From Hyphomicrobiales bacterium (lineage in GTDB: Bacteria; Pseudomonadota; Alphaproteobacteria; Rhizobiales; Rhizobiaceae): 64,000 nt of DNA. Position 1 is the first letter of the stretch. Each line of letters begins with the position of its first letter. The stretch lies in the NCBI GenBank assembly GCA_900466475.1, contig UBMI01000015.1, positions 179,192-243,191 of the forward strand, given 5' to 3'. This document shows, one piece after another, positions 24,596-34,310 of the stretch. The position numbers were made by a program, and so were the translations under genes. The notes under the pieces were generated by a model. The model was not told the origin of the DNA. It saw only the letters and a list, made by a program, of their open reading frames with translations, and did no database searches.

Positions 24596-26344
24596 ATGAA
24601 CTCAAATCACGTCTTCAGTAGCGTCGCCCCGATATCCTTGCCGGCCACCGCCAGCGGTAGTTCGTCGTTGACACTGCGGGACATGTCCTTTTTCGTCAGG
24701 ATGCGTTGGCCGTGGATTGTATTTACCACCATGGTCTTCCTTGCCCTTGCTGCCGCCTATCTCTTCATCGCCAAACCGACCTATGTGGCCAGTACCCAGC
24801 TGATGGTCTTCCCGCAGGTGAACGGTTCGGACGCCCAAAGAGCCTTCGCCGAAGACGCCTTCATCGATGCACAGCTTGAAATAGCCAAGTCGAGCGATGT
24901 CCTTGGCGGGGCCGCCAGCTCGCTGAACCTTGCCAACGATCCGGCCTTCTCCAATCAGACCCTTTCCCTGCAGGATAAGGTCAAGGACTGGCTGACCGGC
25001 AATCTCGACGCCGCTCAGCCCCGGACTGCACAGGGAGATGCGACCTCGGACAATGCCCAGCCTGCCAGTGCAAACCAGGAAGAGGCGGGAATCGACCGGG
25101 CGATCGCGCGTCTGCGCAACATAGTTGCGATGCGCCGCATCGGTCAGTCGACAATCCTCGAAATATCCGCATCCGCATCCAGCCCGCAAAAAGCGGTCGA
25201 GATCGCCGATGCGGTTGCCCAGCAATATATCCGCAAGAATGTGCAGATGAAGGCCGCTGCCGCCCAGCAATACAGTGAATGGCTAGAGCAGTTCGTCAAC
25301 GAGCAGCAGCGTGGGCTCGCCGATGCCGCGAGCGCGCTGGCAACCTTCAAGGCCAATCCGCGCGACCAGTTCAAGCTCGCTGAATTGCAGAGCGCGACCG
25401 ACGCCCGGCGCACCCTCTTCGAGAACACCCTGACGCAGTATACCGAGGCCAAGCAGCGGATCTCCTATCCGGTTTCCGACGCGACCATCGTTTCGCGGGC
25501 GACCTCGCCACTCTCCAAGGCGCAGCCGAACAATTCGCTGATCCTTGCCTTCGCCCTGGTGGTTGGCGCCGGTTCCGGCCTCGGCCTCGCCATGATCCGC
25601 CATGTCAGCGACCGGCGCATCATGCGCACCCAGCAGCTCTCGCATGCGACGGGCCTCTCTTTCGTTACACCTCTCGGACGCGCGAAGAGGACGAGCCGCG
25701 CGGCGGCGCTGTCTACGTCCAACGACAGCGGCACCGTCGCCTATCCGATGATCCCAGGAATGGCCGAGCTTGGGGCGACTGTCACCGGCTTCCGCCGCAG
25801 ACGGCGCGTGGTAATCGGTATCGTGGCCGTCAACCCGGGCGGCGGCGCATCCACCATCGCCTGCGAGCTCGCCGTGCTCTCGGCAATATCCGGTTCGCGC
25901 ACCCTGCTGATCGATGCCGCGGCGACAAAGTCTTCCCTGAGCAAGTCCATTGCGCCGAACAGTTCGGCTGGCCTGATCGACGTGCTCGACAATGTCGAGG
26001 CGATCCGCACCGCCACCCTGTCGCTGACGCCGACATTGAAATTCCTGCCTCTCGGCAAGGTCCGTGCCGTGACGCCCGCCGTCCGTCTGAGCTCGCGTCG
26101 CACCCAGCTCAACTTCAACGATCTGAAAAAGGAATTCGACGCCATTTTTGTCGATATCTCCGCCTTCACCTCGTCGCCGGACGCAAACGCGCTCGCTCCG
26201 GAGTTGGACGGTGTTCTCGTTGTAACCTCTTACGGCCGCACGTCGATTGACGAGACGGTTCGCGTCATCGACAGCATGCGCAATGTCGGTGCCGAAATCC
26301 TCGGTGCGATCGTCAACAACACACCATCGAGTGTTCAGATATGA
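24596..26344 (+). CDS. Wzz/ExoP-like co-polymerase with degenerate BY-kinase domain
   Basis: A 582-aa inner-membrane protein: TM1 at about 40-60, periplasmic Wzz region with coiled coil (about 215-290), TM2 at about 313-335, and a cytoplasmic BY-kinase-like domain (about 400-582). In ExoP/Wzc that domain autophosphorylates and controls chain length. Here the Walker A segment reads PGGGAST (414-420), with Ala where the invariant Lys belongs. Walker A' is LLIDAA rather than LLIDAD, and the C-terminus has no Tyr cluster. It is probably catalytically dead. The ATG at 24596 has AGGA close upstream; the next gene overlaps by 4 bp. Confidence 0.87.
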   Translation: MNSNHVFSSVAPISLPATASGSSSLTLRDMSFFVRMRWPWIVFTTMVFLALAAAYLFIAKPTYVASTQLMVFPQVNGSDAQRAFAEDAFIDAQLEIAKSSDVLGGAASSLNLANDPAFSNQTLSLQDKVKDWLTGNLDAAQPRTAQGDATSDNAQPASANQEEAGIDRAIARLRNIVAMRRIGQSTILEISASASSPQKAVEIADAVAQQYIRKNVQMKAAAAQQYSEWLEQFVNEQQRGLADAASALATFKANPRDQFKLAELQSATDARRTLFENTLTQYTEAKQRISYPVSDATIVSRATSPLSKAQPNNSLILAFALVVGAGSGLGLAMIRHVSDRRIMRTQQLSHATGLSFVTPLGRAKRTSRAAALSTSNDSGTVAYPMIPGMAELGATVTGFRRRRRVVIGIVAVNPGGGASTIACELAVLSAISGSRTLLIDAAATKSSLSKSIAPNSSAGLIDVLDNVEAIRTATLSLTPTLKFLPLGKVRAVTPAVRLSSRRTQLNFNDLKKEFDAIFVDISAFTSSPDANALAPELDGVLVVTSYGRTSIDETVRVIDSMRNVGAEILGAIVNNTPSSVQI

Positions 26345-27291
26345 TGGCTCCGACCCCACAAGCAGCAAAGCTGAAGGTCGCCGTCGGCATTGCCTCGGCC
26401 GGCCGGCCTGCGACGCTGCTGGAGACGGTAACCTATATCGAGGGTCTTCAGCCTCACCCGGAGCGCATCATCGTCTGCGTCCCCAACCTGGATGACGCTG
26501 CCGGACTTGCCAATCGAAAGGGCGTGGAATTGATGGCCGGCCCCCGTGGCCTGACCTGCCAGCGCAACCGGATTATCGAAGCCGCCGGTGCGGACATGGA
26601 TGTGCTGATCTTCCTCGACGACGACTTCATTCCGGCACCTGGCTACATTCCACGCATGGCGGCGGTCTTCGCCGACAACCCGGATGTGGTCATCGCGACC
26701 GGCGACGTCCTGGCTGACGGGATTCTCGGCAAGGGGCTGACCCAGTCCGAAGCCATGCATGTCATCAAGACCGCAAGCGAAAGAGACGAGCAGGTGACGG
26801 AAGTCTATAACGCCTACGGATGCAACATGGCGGTTCGGCTCGCGCCAATTCTCGGTCACGGGCTCGCTTTCGATGAAGAATTGCCGCTCTATGGCTGGCT
26901 GGAGGATGTCGATTTCAGCCGGTCGATAGCGCGCTACGGACGGTCGGTGCGTATTTCAGGCGCTTGCGGCGTACATCTCGGCGTCAAGTCCGGACGCCAG
27001 CCCGGCAAGAGGCTCGGCTATTCGCAAGTCGCAAATCCCGTGCACCTGCTGCGCAAGGGCACGATGTCCATGACCCGTGCTCTGGCGCAGATCGGCCGCA
27101 ATATCCTGGCCAACGCCCGCGGCACCCTGCTCAATGATCGCGCAGTTGACCGTCGTGGCCGACTGAACGGCAATTTCCTGGCTTTGTCCGACCTTCTGAT
27201 GGGGCGCGCATCACCCATGCGCATCCTTGAACTCAGCCAGTCCTCAAATCGCGAGATGTCTTCGCCATCCATCGCGGCAAAACGGAGGTAA
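26341..27291 (+). CDS. Family 2 glycosyltransferase
   Basis: A 316-aa GT-A enzyme with the acidic donor/metal motif FLDDDF (about 96-101) and the acceptor-side LEDVDF (about 187-192). It has no signal peptide and acts on the cytoplasmic face. It starts ATGATG, with the first ATG overlapping the TGA of the co-polymerase gene, so the two are translationally coupled. It probably adds one sugar of the exopolysaccharide repeat; the sugar cannot be told from sequence. Confidence 0.87.
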   Translation: MMAPTPQAAKLKVAVGIASAGRPATLLETVTYIEGLQPHPERIIVCVPNLDDAAGLANRKGVELMAGPRGLTCQRNRIIEAAGADMDVLIFLDDDFIPAPGYIPRMAAVFADNPDVVIATGDVLADGILGKGLTQSEAMHVIKTASERDEQVTEVYNAYGCNMAVRLAPILGHGLAFDEELPLYGWLEDVDFSRSIARYGRSVRISGACGVHLGVKSGRQPGKRLGYSQVANPVHLLRKGTMSMTRALAQIGRNILANARGTLLNDRAVDRRGRLNGNFLALSDLLMGRASPMRILELSQSSNREMSSPSIAAKRR

Positions 27292-27299
27292 CAGACGCC

Positions 27300-28667
27300 A
27301 TGAGGCTCATGTCTTTCCCTGATCGTCTTACGCTCGCTGGCCTTGCCGCCGTCTTCACCTGCCTGCTGGGATGGACTGCCGCCCATGCCGACAACTACAC
27401 GCTCGTTCCCGAGGACAAAATAAAGCTTCGAGTCGTGGAATGGCGTTCCACCGACTCCAAATATGCGAGCTGGGAAGCTCTCGACGGAACCTACAACGTC
27501 GATGATGCCGGCAATCTGTCGATCCCGATTGCCGGTCAGATCAGGGCATCCGGCCAGACGACGGAGCAATTGTCGGAGACCATTTCTGACGCGTTGGCTG
27601 AAAAGGCCGACCTTCCCGGAAGGCCTTTCATCGCTGTCGAGATCGACCAGCATGCGCCGATCTTCGTCAACGGCAGCATCGAGCGGCCGGGACGCTATCC
27701 CTTCGAGGCCAACATGACTGTCATGAAAGCCGTCAGCATTGCTGGCGGCTATATGCGGGCGCGTGACGAGAGCAGCTACTATGACAGGGACCGCATTCAG
27801 GCAGCCGGCGACTATCGCACAGCCGTCCTGAACCGCCGCGATCTCCTGATGCGCGCTGCGCGCCTGCGGGCCGAGATTGCCGGTCAGCCCGATTTCGACA
27901 TTCCCTCGGAGATCGGCGGTGTGCCCGACATAGGCAAGCTCAAGGCAGAGGAACTAAACCTGATGCGCCTGAGAGCTGTCGAGACCAACAGCAAGGTCGA
28001 GGCGGCTGATGATCTGAGCCGTCTCTACACCCAGGAAATCCAGTCTCTCGAAGCCAAGGTTGTCTCCCAGAAGCGGCAGATCGATCTCGCACAGCAGGAG
28101 CTAAACAACGTCAACAGCCTCGTCAGCAAGGGCTTGACCAGCAATACCCGCCAATTTTCCGTCGATCGGAGCTTGGCCGAAACTCAGAGCGAACTGCTGG
28201 ATCTGGAGATCGCACTCACCAAATCCCGTCAGGGCCTGAACGAGAGCCAGCGAGAAAAGGCTGATGTCATCAACAAGCGCAATGCCGAAAACCAGCAGGA
28301 GCTGAACACGATCAGCCTCGCCATCAACAAGGCAGGGATCGACATGCAGGTGGCGCAATTGCTCGGCGACCAGGCCGGATACAGTGCGGAACTCGCCCGC
28401 ATGGGCGCGGAATCGACCTTGCTCGGAACGACGAAGAAGAACTTCAAGATCGTCCGTCGCAACGAGGATGGTAGTTACAGCAATATCGTCGCAGACGAGA
28501 ACACGGCCCTGTTGCCGCACGACATCATCGAGATCGGCGTCGAGGCAGCCGCGGATGCCTCCTCTGCGGCGTCGCAGCCTCAGCAGCCGGCCGGCGCCCT
28601 CGTTCCCAATGTAGCCCGAAGCGATGCGCCCCGTCCGGAATGGGTACCGCAGACGGGATCGAACTAG
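27300..28667 (+). CDS. Polysaccharide export protein (Wza/ExoF-like)
   Basis: A 455-aa exported protein with a signal peptide (cleavage near residue 30, after AHA), a Poly_export domain (about 33-110) and an SLBB-like region (about 115-150). A long coiled coil follows (about 220-360), the ExoF-type layout. There is no lipobox Cys, so it is not a classical Wza lipoprotein. It would span the periplasm and work with the Wzz-like protein. The Pro/Ala-rich C-terminus (about 425-455) looks disordered. GGAGG lies 11 nt before the ATG. Confidence 0.88.
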   Translation: MRLMSFPDRLTLAGLAAVFTCLLGWTAAHADNYTLVPEDKIKLRVVEWRSTDSKYASWEALDGTYNVDDAGNLSIPIAGQIRASGQTTEQLSETISDALAEKADLPGRPFIAVEIDQHAPIFVNGSIERPGRYPFEANMTVMKAVSIAGGYMRARDESSYYDRDRIQAAGDYRTAVLNRRDLLMRAARLRAEIAGQPDFDIPSEIGGVPDIGKLKAEELNLMRLRAVETNSKVEAADDLSRLYTQEIQSLEAKVVSQKRQIDLAQQELNNVNSLVSKGLTSNTRQFSVDRSLAETQSELLDLEIALTKSRQGLNESQREKADVINKRNAENQQELNTISLAINKAGIDMQVAQLLGDQAGYSAELARMGAESTLLGTTKKNFKIVRRNEDGSYSNIVADENTALLPHDIIEIGVEAAADASSAASQPQQPAGALVPNVARSDAPRPEWVPQTGSN

Positions 28668-28758
28668 GAGACCACGGTAGGAATATGCCTGTTAGCGTCG
28701 GAATTGAGTTCATGTCCGCATCTATGGAAAGTCTTCGACCCGGCTCGGAGGTTTCTGC

Positions 28759-30210
28759 ATGACAATTGAACCGATCGGCTTCCTCGTCTTCCTGCTTGGC
28801 CTGGCGCTCGTCTATTATGGATTCCGCTTTGCGATCACGGCGCTCTGCATCTCCACGCTGCTCGGCGCGGCCGCAGCCTTCCAGCTTCCCGCCCTCGGCG
28901 GCAGCAGCATTCAGCCGAGCCATCTCCTGCTGCTGTTCGTGACGATCGGTGTGCTGCTGCGTCCGCGCCAGAAACAGGCGGCGCTGACAAGTCTCGCCTA
29001 TCCCGGCCCCGGCTTCTGGTTTGCTGCCTATGTCCTGTTTTCTGCGGTATCGGCCTTCTTCCTGCCGCGTATTTTCGCCGGCGCGACATTGGTGTATTCA
29101 TCCGCACGCAGCAGTTCCGGCTTGATGTCGATCATGGCATCGCCGCTGGCGCCGGGTTCCTCCAATCTCACGCAGTCCGTCTACCTGCTCGGCGATCTCA
29201 TATGCTTCGCCATTGTCTGTGGTTTTGCCCGGCTTGGACATGGACGCTTCATTGCCCGCCAGCTCATCGTTACGGCGCTCATCTGCCTGGGTTTCGCCCT
29301 CGTCGATATTGCGACCTTCACGATCGGCCAGCCCGACCTGCTCGATTTCATTCGAAACGCCAACTACACGATGCATACGGCCGAGGTGATCGGCGGCTTC
29401 AAGCGCATCGTCGGCTCCTTCCCGGAGGCTAGCGCCTACGGTGCAGCCGCCTTGGTCTTCTTCTCTTTCACACTCATCCTGTGGCTTGAGCGCTTTCCGA
29501 GCCGTTTCACCGGCTTTGCGACGATATCGGTCGGCCTCACCGTCATCCTCTGCACCTCGACGACCGCCTATGCCGCCGGTCTCTTCATGATCGTCGTTGC
29601 AGTGCTGTTCAGCCTGAGGCGCCTTCTGAGCGGCCAGGCGACTCGTCCCTATGCAACCTTCCTTTTGATCATGCTGCTTATGGTGCCCTGTCTGATCATG
29701 GCCGTGGCGCTGATCCCGAGTGCCTGGAACGCCATTGGCGACCTGGCGAATGCAACAGTTGCCAACAAGCTCGAATCCCAATCCGGCGAAGAACGAACCG
29801 CCTGGAACACGCTGGCGCTGATTTCCTTCATCGAAACGGCGACCTTCGGAGCCGGGCTCGGTACGGTGCGGGCATCGAGCTTCGCCGCAGCCCTTCTGTC
29901 GAATGTGGGCCTTACCGGCACCGCTCTCTTCCTGCTCTTCCTCTATAGCCTGCTGAAGGCTGCGGCTCGCAGCAAACTGGTGAACCGTGAAAACCGGGCG
30001 ATCGGTATGGCGGCGGTTTTCGCCTCCGTCGCACAGATCGCCTCGGCAACGATCTCCGGAAGCAGCACCGATCTCGGCCTGCTTTTCAGCATCACGGCTG
30101 GACTTGCAAGCGGTTGCCTGACCGCGCCCTACCCGCTGACAAACCGTATGGCCCGCCTGCAGAGGACACCGGCATCTCTGATGAGTACGCCGGTATTTTC
30201 GTCGCGATGA
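28759..30210 (+). CDS. Wzy/ExoQ-like polysaccharide polymerase (O-antigen ligase family)
   Basis: A 483-aa membrane protein with about 11-12 hydrophobic segments and one large periplasmic loop before the last third (about 325-350). It includes the Gly-rich GAGLGTVRASS stretch seen in O-antigen ligase/polymerase proteins. It should polymerise lipid-linked repeat units on the periplasmic face. GGAGG is 8 nt from the ATG. It completes the set priming, flipping, polymerisation, length control and export in this locus. Confidence 0.85.
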   Translation: MTIEPIGFLVFLLGLALVYYGFRFAITALCISTLLGAAAAFQLPALGGSSIQPSHLLLLFVTIGVLLRPRQKQAALTSLAYPGPGFWFAAYVLFSAVSAFFLPRIFAGATLVYSSARSSSGLMSIMASPLAPGSSNLTQSVYLLGDLICFAIVCGFARLGHGRFIARQLIVTALICLGFALVDIATFTIGQPDLLDFIRNANYTMHTAEVIGGFKRIVGSFPEASAYGAAALVFFSFTLILWLERFPSRFTGFATISVGLTVILCTSTTAYAAGLFMIVVAVLFSLRRLLSGQATRPYATFLLIMLLMVPCLIMAVALIPSAWNAIGDLANATVANKLESQSGEERTAWNTLALISFIETATFGAGLGTVRASSFAAALLSNVGLTGTALFLLFLYSLLKAAARSKLVNRENRAIGMAAVFASVAQIASATISGSSTDLGLLFSITAGLASGCLTAPYPLTNRMARLQRTPASLMSTPVFSSR

Positions 30211-30239
30211 TGCGCGGGGTGGAAAAAATGTCGGCTATG

Positions 30240-30533
30240 TCAGCCTTGCCGCTCGCTCGGCACAGGCGCCTGATCGGTGATGGCGCGTTCCTTGGACGAC
30301 TTGCGGTTGCGGCGCCAGAAGCCGGTCGCAAAGACCCCCGTCACATAGCAGACCTGCATGAGCAGGAGGATACCGAGACCATAAAGCGCGGCTTCAAGCA
30401 GCGACGTGTTTTGATGGGCTACGATGCCGAAACCAAGAGCTACAATAATCGCGAAAATCGCGAAGGCCCAGGCGCGAATGGCTGCTCCGGCTGCGAGCGA
30501 AATCAGTATCACAATGATTGTGCCGTTCAGCAT
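30240..30533 (-). CDS. Small two-TM membrane protein, possibly ExoX/SyrA-like
   Basis: A 97-aa protein with hydrophobic segments at about 4-40 and 49-72 and a basic, Ser-rich cytoplasmic tail (RRNRKSSKER). Size, topology and the segment LMQVCYVTGVF recall the small exopolysaccharide production regulators ExoX and SyrA of Sinorhizobium, which modulate polysaccharide output. I base this on layout and weak similarity only. AAGGAATAAGG precedes the ATG. It is convergent with the polymerase gene and divergent from the GT8 gene. Confidence 0.6.
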   Translation of the reverse strand: MLNGTIIVILISLAAGAAIRAWAFAIFAIIVALGFGIVAHQNTSLLEAALYGLGILLLMQVCYVTGVFATGFWRRNRKSSKERAITDQAPVPSERQG

Positions 30534-30816
30534 TGCGATGCCTTATTCCTTTCTATCGTCCCACCGAGCCCTGCGCCGGTTTTCACATTACAGGACCAGA
30601 TCCACAACACCCAGCTTTTGGTAGTGGAGCGATAGCAATGGTTAATTTTCCCACAATCCGTCGTGATCAAACCGCCGAAGATGCACGATTGGCTCCCGAT
30701 CGGATGAAAAATTTCCCGCTTGCGACAAGTGGGAGACAGCACCTCAACAACGGTAAATTTTTGACGGATTTAAATAAAGGCACTTCGAGACGAAGAACTG
30801 CGAGAAGGATTGTACC

Positions 30817-31728
30817 ATGAGTAATCAGTGCGTGGCCTACGTTACGGATGTCGAATATTCTTTCCCCACTATTCTTTCGGCACTGCAGGCACGGAAGTTT
30901 GCAAATCCCGAGACGGATGTCTGTGTTCTCATGTCGGAACACCTCGACAATTTCGAAGAGCTGAAAAGCCTGCTGGCGCTCAGCGGCGTCACGTTGATGG
31001 ACGCGACGGAAGCGCTGCGCGAATCTCTCGGCAAGCTCGACGGTTCGCATTTCATGGGCCGCATCAGCGTCAGCACCATGGCCAAGCTCGTGCTCGCACA
31101 GATCCTGCCTGACAACTATACTCAGATCATATATCTGGACGGCGACACGCAGATCGTCAGCAGCCTTGCCGATCTCGAAAATGCGTTCGCTCCTCCCGGA
31201 AAATTCTTCGCAGCCCGCGATTACACGTCGATTCATGGCCTGCTGCAAAACGGCAAGGACAGCAATTATTTCAATGCCGGCGTTTTGAAATTCCACCGCG
31301 ACGGCTGGATCGGACCGGAAGCACTGCAGCTCTTTGCCACGAACCCGGAGGCTTGCGATGGCAAGCATGATCAGGGCGCGCTGAACTATGTCTGCGGCTC
31401 CTCGCTCATCCTGGTGTCGAACCGCTGGAACTTCCCCAAGCAATTTCTGCATCTGGTGGACATGTCCTCGCTCGCCATCGTCCACTACATGGCGCATCCC
31501 AAACCCTGGCACGGCACCTTCTTCCCGTGGAGCGACACCGAAAGCCAGGTCTACATCGACCTGCGCAAAACACACCCGGCCTACAACGCGCTCTACCGGG
31601 GCATCAGCTTCGATCGCAAGATGGTCTACAAATATCGTTCGATGCGCGAGCGCGTGAGACATGCCCTGCAGAATGAGATGCCCAATCCACGCGTGCAGAC
31701 GCTGCTCGCCGGCGACTATGTCGTCTGA
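30817..31728 (+). CDS. Family 8 glycosyltransferase
   Basis: A 303-aa GT-A enzyme of family 8 (lipopolysaccharide galactosyl/glucosyltransferase type). The metal-binding DxD is DGD (108-110 in YLDGDTQIV). The family segments YFNAGVL and HYMAHPKPWHG are also present; the His supplies a third metal ligand. AAGGA is about 7 nt before the ATG. It is cytoplasmic and uses a retaining mechanism. It probably decorates the same exopolysaccharide or the LPS core. It stands 69 bp before another glycosyltransferase gene. Confidence 0.87.
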   Translation: MSNQCVAYVTDVEYSFPTILSALQARKFANPETDVCVLMSEHLDNFEELKSLLALSGVTLMDATEALRESLGKLDGSHFMGRISVSTMAKLVLAQILPDNYTQIIYLDGDTQIVSSLADLENAFAPPGKFFAARDYTSIHGLLQNGKDSNYFNAGVLKFHRDGWIGPEALQLFATNPEACDGKHDQGALNYVCGSSLILVSNRWNFPKQFLHLVDMSSLAIVHYMAHPKPWHGTFFPWSDTESQVYIDLRKTHPAYNALYRGISFDRKMVYKYRSMRERVRHALQNEMPNPRVQTLLAGDYVV

Positions 31729-31797
31729 CGAAAAATTGGCCCGATCCCTGCAGGCAGAGCTGGTCATCAGAGCCGGCGCGAGTGTTCAGGAGCAGAA

Positions 31798-32901
31798 ATG
31801 AGTGCTTTGACGACCAGCATCTCACACTACGCCAAGGCCCGTCTGCGCCGTTCGCTGAAGGCCGGCCAGATCGGCTATGCCGGCCTTCGCGACAGCCTGA
31901 AGCAGGCACGCCACGTGCTGATCTGCGTGATCCGCGACGAAGGACACCGGATGGAGTTCTTCCTGCAATATTATCGCGATCTCGGTGTCGAGCATTTCAT
32001 CTGCATCGACAACGGCTCAAGCGACGACACGGTCGAGCTCCTGTCCGGCATGGAGGATGTTTCGCTGCTGTCGGCCAACGGTTCCTACAAGGCTGCGCGC
32101 TTTGGCAATGACTGGATCAACGCTGTCATGAACCGTCACTGCCAGGAGAAATGGGTTCTCTATGTCGATGCGGACGAGTTTCTCGTCTATCCGCATTGCG
32201 ATACGCGTTCGATCAGCCAGTTGACCGCCTACATGGAATCCGTTGGCGCCCGCTCGCTGCGCTCGGTCATGATTGACATGTACAGCCGCAATCCCGTCAG
32301 CGAAAACGTCTGCGAGCCCGGCCGCAATCCGCTCGAAGTCTGCAGCCTCTTCGATCGCTCAGGCTATGAATCGCATTTCGACAGGAACAGTCGCACCATC
32401 TGGATCAAGGGCGGGGTACGAGGTCGCGTCTATTTTCGCGGCCGTATCTGGGATGGCCCCGCGCTCAACAAGATCCCGCTGATCTACGTATCCGGCGAGC
32501 GCCTCTATCTCAAATCCTCGCACCAGGTCTGGCCGCTCGCACTGAACCTTGGTGAAATGCGCGGCGCCGTTGGTATCACCAGCGCCCTCCTGCACTTCAA
32601 GTTTCTGTCGAGCTTCCTCAACAAGGTCGCCGATCCCGCCAACCGCTCGGAGCATACTGCCGAATACACGATGTATTCCTCCCCCGAAGACGCCCGCAAT
32701 TTCGTCTATACTGGTACTGGCACCTTCAGCCACTGGAAGGATCTCACCGACAGCGGTCTTATACAGGGCGAAGGCTGGCAATTCTGGCGCAGCGCCTCCG
32801 ATAGCGAGGTGCAGCAGCAGACCTTGCTCTCACAGGAAAAAGCAGCCACCCCGGCGCAGGGAGGCGCAGTCATCGTGGGTGAAGCGCAGGCCTCCCGTTG
32901 A
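31798..32901 (+). CDS. Glycosyltransferase, GT2-type (Glyco_tranf_2_4)
   Basis: A 367-aa protein whose N-terminal half has the GT-A pattern ICVIRDEGHRMEFFLQYYR, FICIDNGSSDDT and YVDADEF (Asp124 and Asp126 as DxD). The C-terminal half has a conserved LHFKF segment. This family (Pfam Glyco_tranf_2_4) is common in rhizobial surface-polysaccharide loci. AGGAG lies just upstream of the ATG. It is the last gene of the exopolysaccharide locus before the regulatory motif that begins the next region. Confidence 0.85.
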   Translation: MSALTTSISHYAKARLRRSLKAGQIGYAGLRDSLKQARHVLICVIRDEGHRMEFFLQYYRDLGVEHFICIDNGSSDDTVELLSGMEDVSLLSANGSYKAARFGNDWINAVMNRHCQEKWVLYVDADEFLVYPHCDTRSISQLTAYMESVGARSLRSVMIDMYSRNPVSENVCEPGRNPLEVCSLFDRSGYESHFDRNSRTIWIKGGVRGRVYFRGRIWDGPALNKIPLIYVSGERLYLKSSHQVWPLALNLGEMRGAVGITSALLHFKFLSSFLNKVADPANRSEHTAEYTMYSSPEDARNFVYTGTGTFSHWKDLTDSGLIQGEGWQFWRSASDSEVQQQTLLSQEKAATPAQGGAVIVGEAQASR

Positions 32902-32951
32902 ATTCGCGCCCCTTCACCTCGTCGCTGTCGAGGCTGCTATAAAGACTCGTA

Positions 32952-32980
32952 TTAACACCCGCATTTACGGTAACTTACTT
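32952..32980 (+). promoter_or_regulatory. TTTAC-box promoter element of the DUF900 gene
   Basis: The core TTTACGGTAACTTACTT (32964-32980) matches five other promoters in 32.9-48 kb with one or two changes. A half-site, TTAAC, lies 12 bp upstream (32952). The core ends 55 bp before the ATG at 33036. Confidence 0.65.
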
Positions 32981-33035
32981 CCATCCGCGATTTGCCGCGG
33001 CCTAGAGTGCCGGACTGTTGAACCAGGAAGTGATC

Positions 33036-34250
33036 ATGCTGCGACGCATTCTCCTCGCCGCACTTTCCGTGCTGGCAGGCTGCGGCCATCCGACCGGGGT
33101 GATGACCCCTGTCGTCCTCACGGCCAATACTCCGAAAACCTCACAGGTCGAAATGCTGGTGGCGACCACCCGTCAGCCTTCCGCAAATCCCGCGACGCTT
33201 TTCAATGGAGAGCGCAGTCCGAAACCCTACCTGACGGATATTGCAATTTCCATTCCGCCGAAGCGTGCGGCCGGCACCGTACAGTGGCCCGAAAAGCTGC
33301 CGCCGAACCCGGCGACAGATTTCGCGGTCACGCGGGTCGAGCAGCTCGAGACGCGGGCTGAAGGACGCGCCTGGTTCCAACAGCATCTGGTCGACGGCCA
33401 CGCACTCGTTTTCATACACGGCTTCAACAATACCTATGAGGATTCCGTCTTCCGTCTCGCCCAGATCGTTCACGACAGCGGCATGAAGGCAACGCCGGTC
33501 CTTTTCACCTGGCCTTCACGTGCGAAGCTGACGGCCTATGAATACGACAAGGAAAGCACGAACTATTCACGCACGGCACTCGAACAGGCGCTGCGAATCC
33601 TCGCCCAGGATCCAAGCGTCAAGGATATCACCATTCTTGCGCATTCGATGGGAACCTGGCTTGCGATGGAATCCCTGCGCCAGATGGGCATCCGTGACGG
33701 GCATGTGAACACCAAGATCCGCGATGTCATTCTTGCCTCCCCCGATATCGACATACAGGTCTTCGCCAAGCAGTTCGTGGAAATGGGCACACCCCGTCCG
33801 AAATTCACGATCTTCGTTTCGCAGGATGATCGGGCTCTGGCAGTCTCGAGCTTCATCACCGGAAAAGTCTCCCGGCTCGGTGCCATCGACCCGTCCAAGG
33901 AGCCCTATCGCAGCCGGCTGGAAGAAGCCGGCATTACCGCGATCGATCTGACCAAGGTCGACACCGGCGACAAGCTCAATCACGGCAAGTTTGCCGAAAG
34001 CCCCGAAATCGTGCAGCTCATCGGCCAGCGGTTGATGACGGGCCAGACCCTGACGGATTCCAACATCACGCTCGGCGAAGGCGTTGCCGCCGTCGTAGGC
34101 GGAACGGTGCAGACTGTGGGCAAGGTCGCCGGCACGGCGGTAGCCGCGCCGCTGACGATCGTCGGACAGCCTCTGCCAACCGCCGCAAAACCAGTAGAAG
34201 TCGAAGATACTCTTCGCGCCGATCCGCAATCGCAGCCGCTGACGCAGTAA
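33036..34250 (+). CDS. Lipoprotein alpha/beta hydrolase (DUF900 family)
   Basis: A 404-aa protein with a lipoprotein signal (lipobox LAGC at residues 13-16) and a DUF900 alpha/beta-hydrolase domain: FIHGFNNTYEDS for the oxyanion region and AHSMG with the nucleophilic Ser. The C-terminal 80 residues contain Gly/Val-rich hydrophobic stretches. It is expected to be membrane-anchored in the periplasm, with unknown ester or thioester substrate. The ATG at 33036 has AGGA at 7 nt; an in-frame TTG at 33018 is less likely. A TTTAC-box promoter links it to the sulfatase, FGE, porin and MscS genes. Confidence 0.82.
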   Translation: MLRRILLAALSVLAGCGHPTGVMTPVVLTANTPKTSQVEMLVATTRQPSANPATLFNGERSPKPYLTDIAISIPPKRAAGTVQWPEKLPPNPATDFAVTRVEQLETRAEGRAWFQQHLVDGHALVFIHGFNNTYEDSVFRLAQIVHDSGMKATPVLFTWPSRAKLTAYEYDKESTNYSRTALEQALRILAQDPSVKDITILAHSMGTWLAMESLRQMGIRDGHVNTKIRDVILASPDIDIQVFAKQFVEMGTPRPKFTIFVSQDDRALAVSSFITGKVSRLGAIDPSKEPYRSRLEEAGITAIDLTKVDTGDKLNHGKFAESPEIVQLIGQRLMTGQTLTDSNITLGEGVAAVVGGTVQTVGKVAGTAVAAPLTIVGQPLPTAAKPVEVEDTLRADPQSQPLTQ

Positions 34251-34259
34251 CGAACGCGA

Positions 34260-34310
34260 TTTACGTGGGCGGTTACGTCCAGCAACATCGACATTTACGG
34301 TAACGTACTT
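34260..34310 (+). promoter_or_regulatory. TTTAC-box promoter element of the sulfatase-MoxR operon
   Basis: The core TTTACGGTAACGTACTT is at 34294-34310. Half-sites TTTAC (34260) and GTTAC (34272) lie 34 and 22 bp upstream, on one helical face. The sulfatase ATG is 126 bp downstream. Confidence 0.7.
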
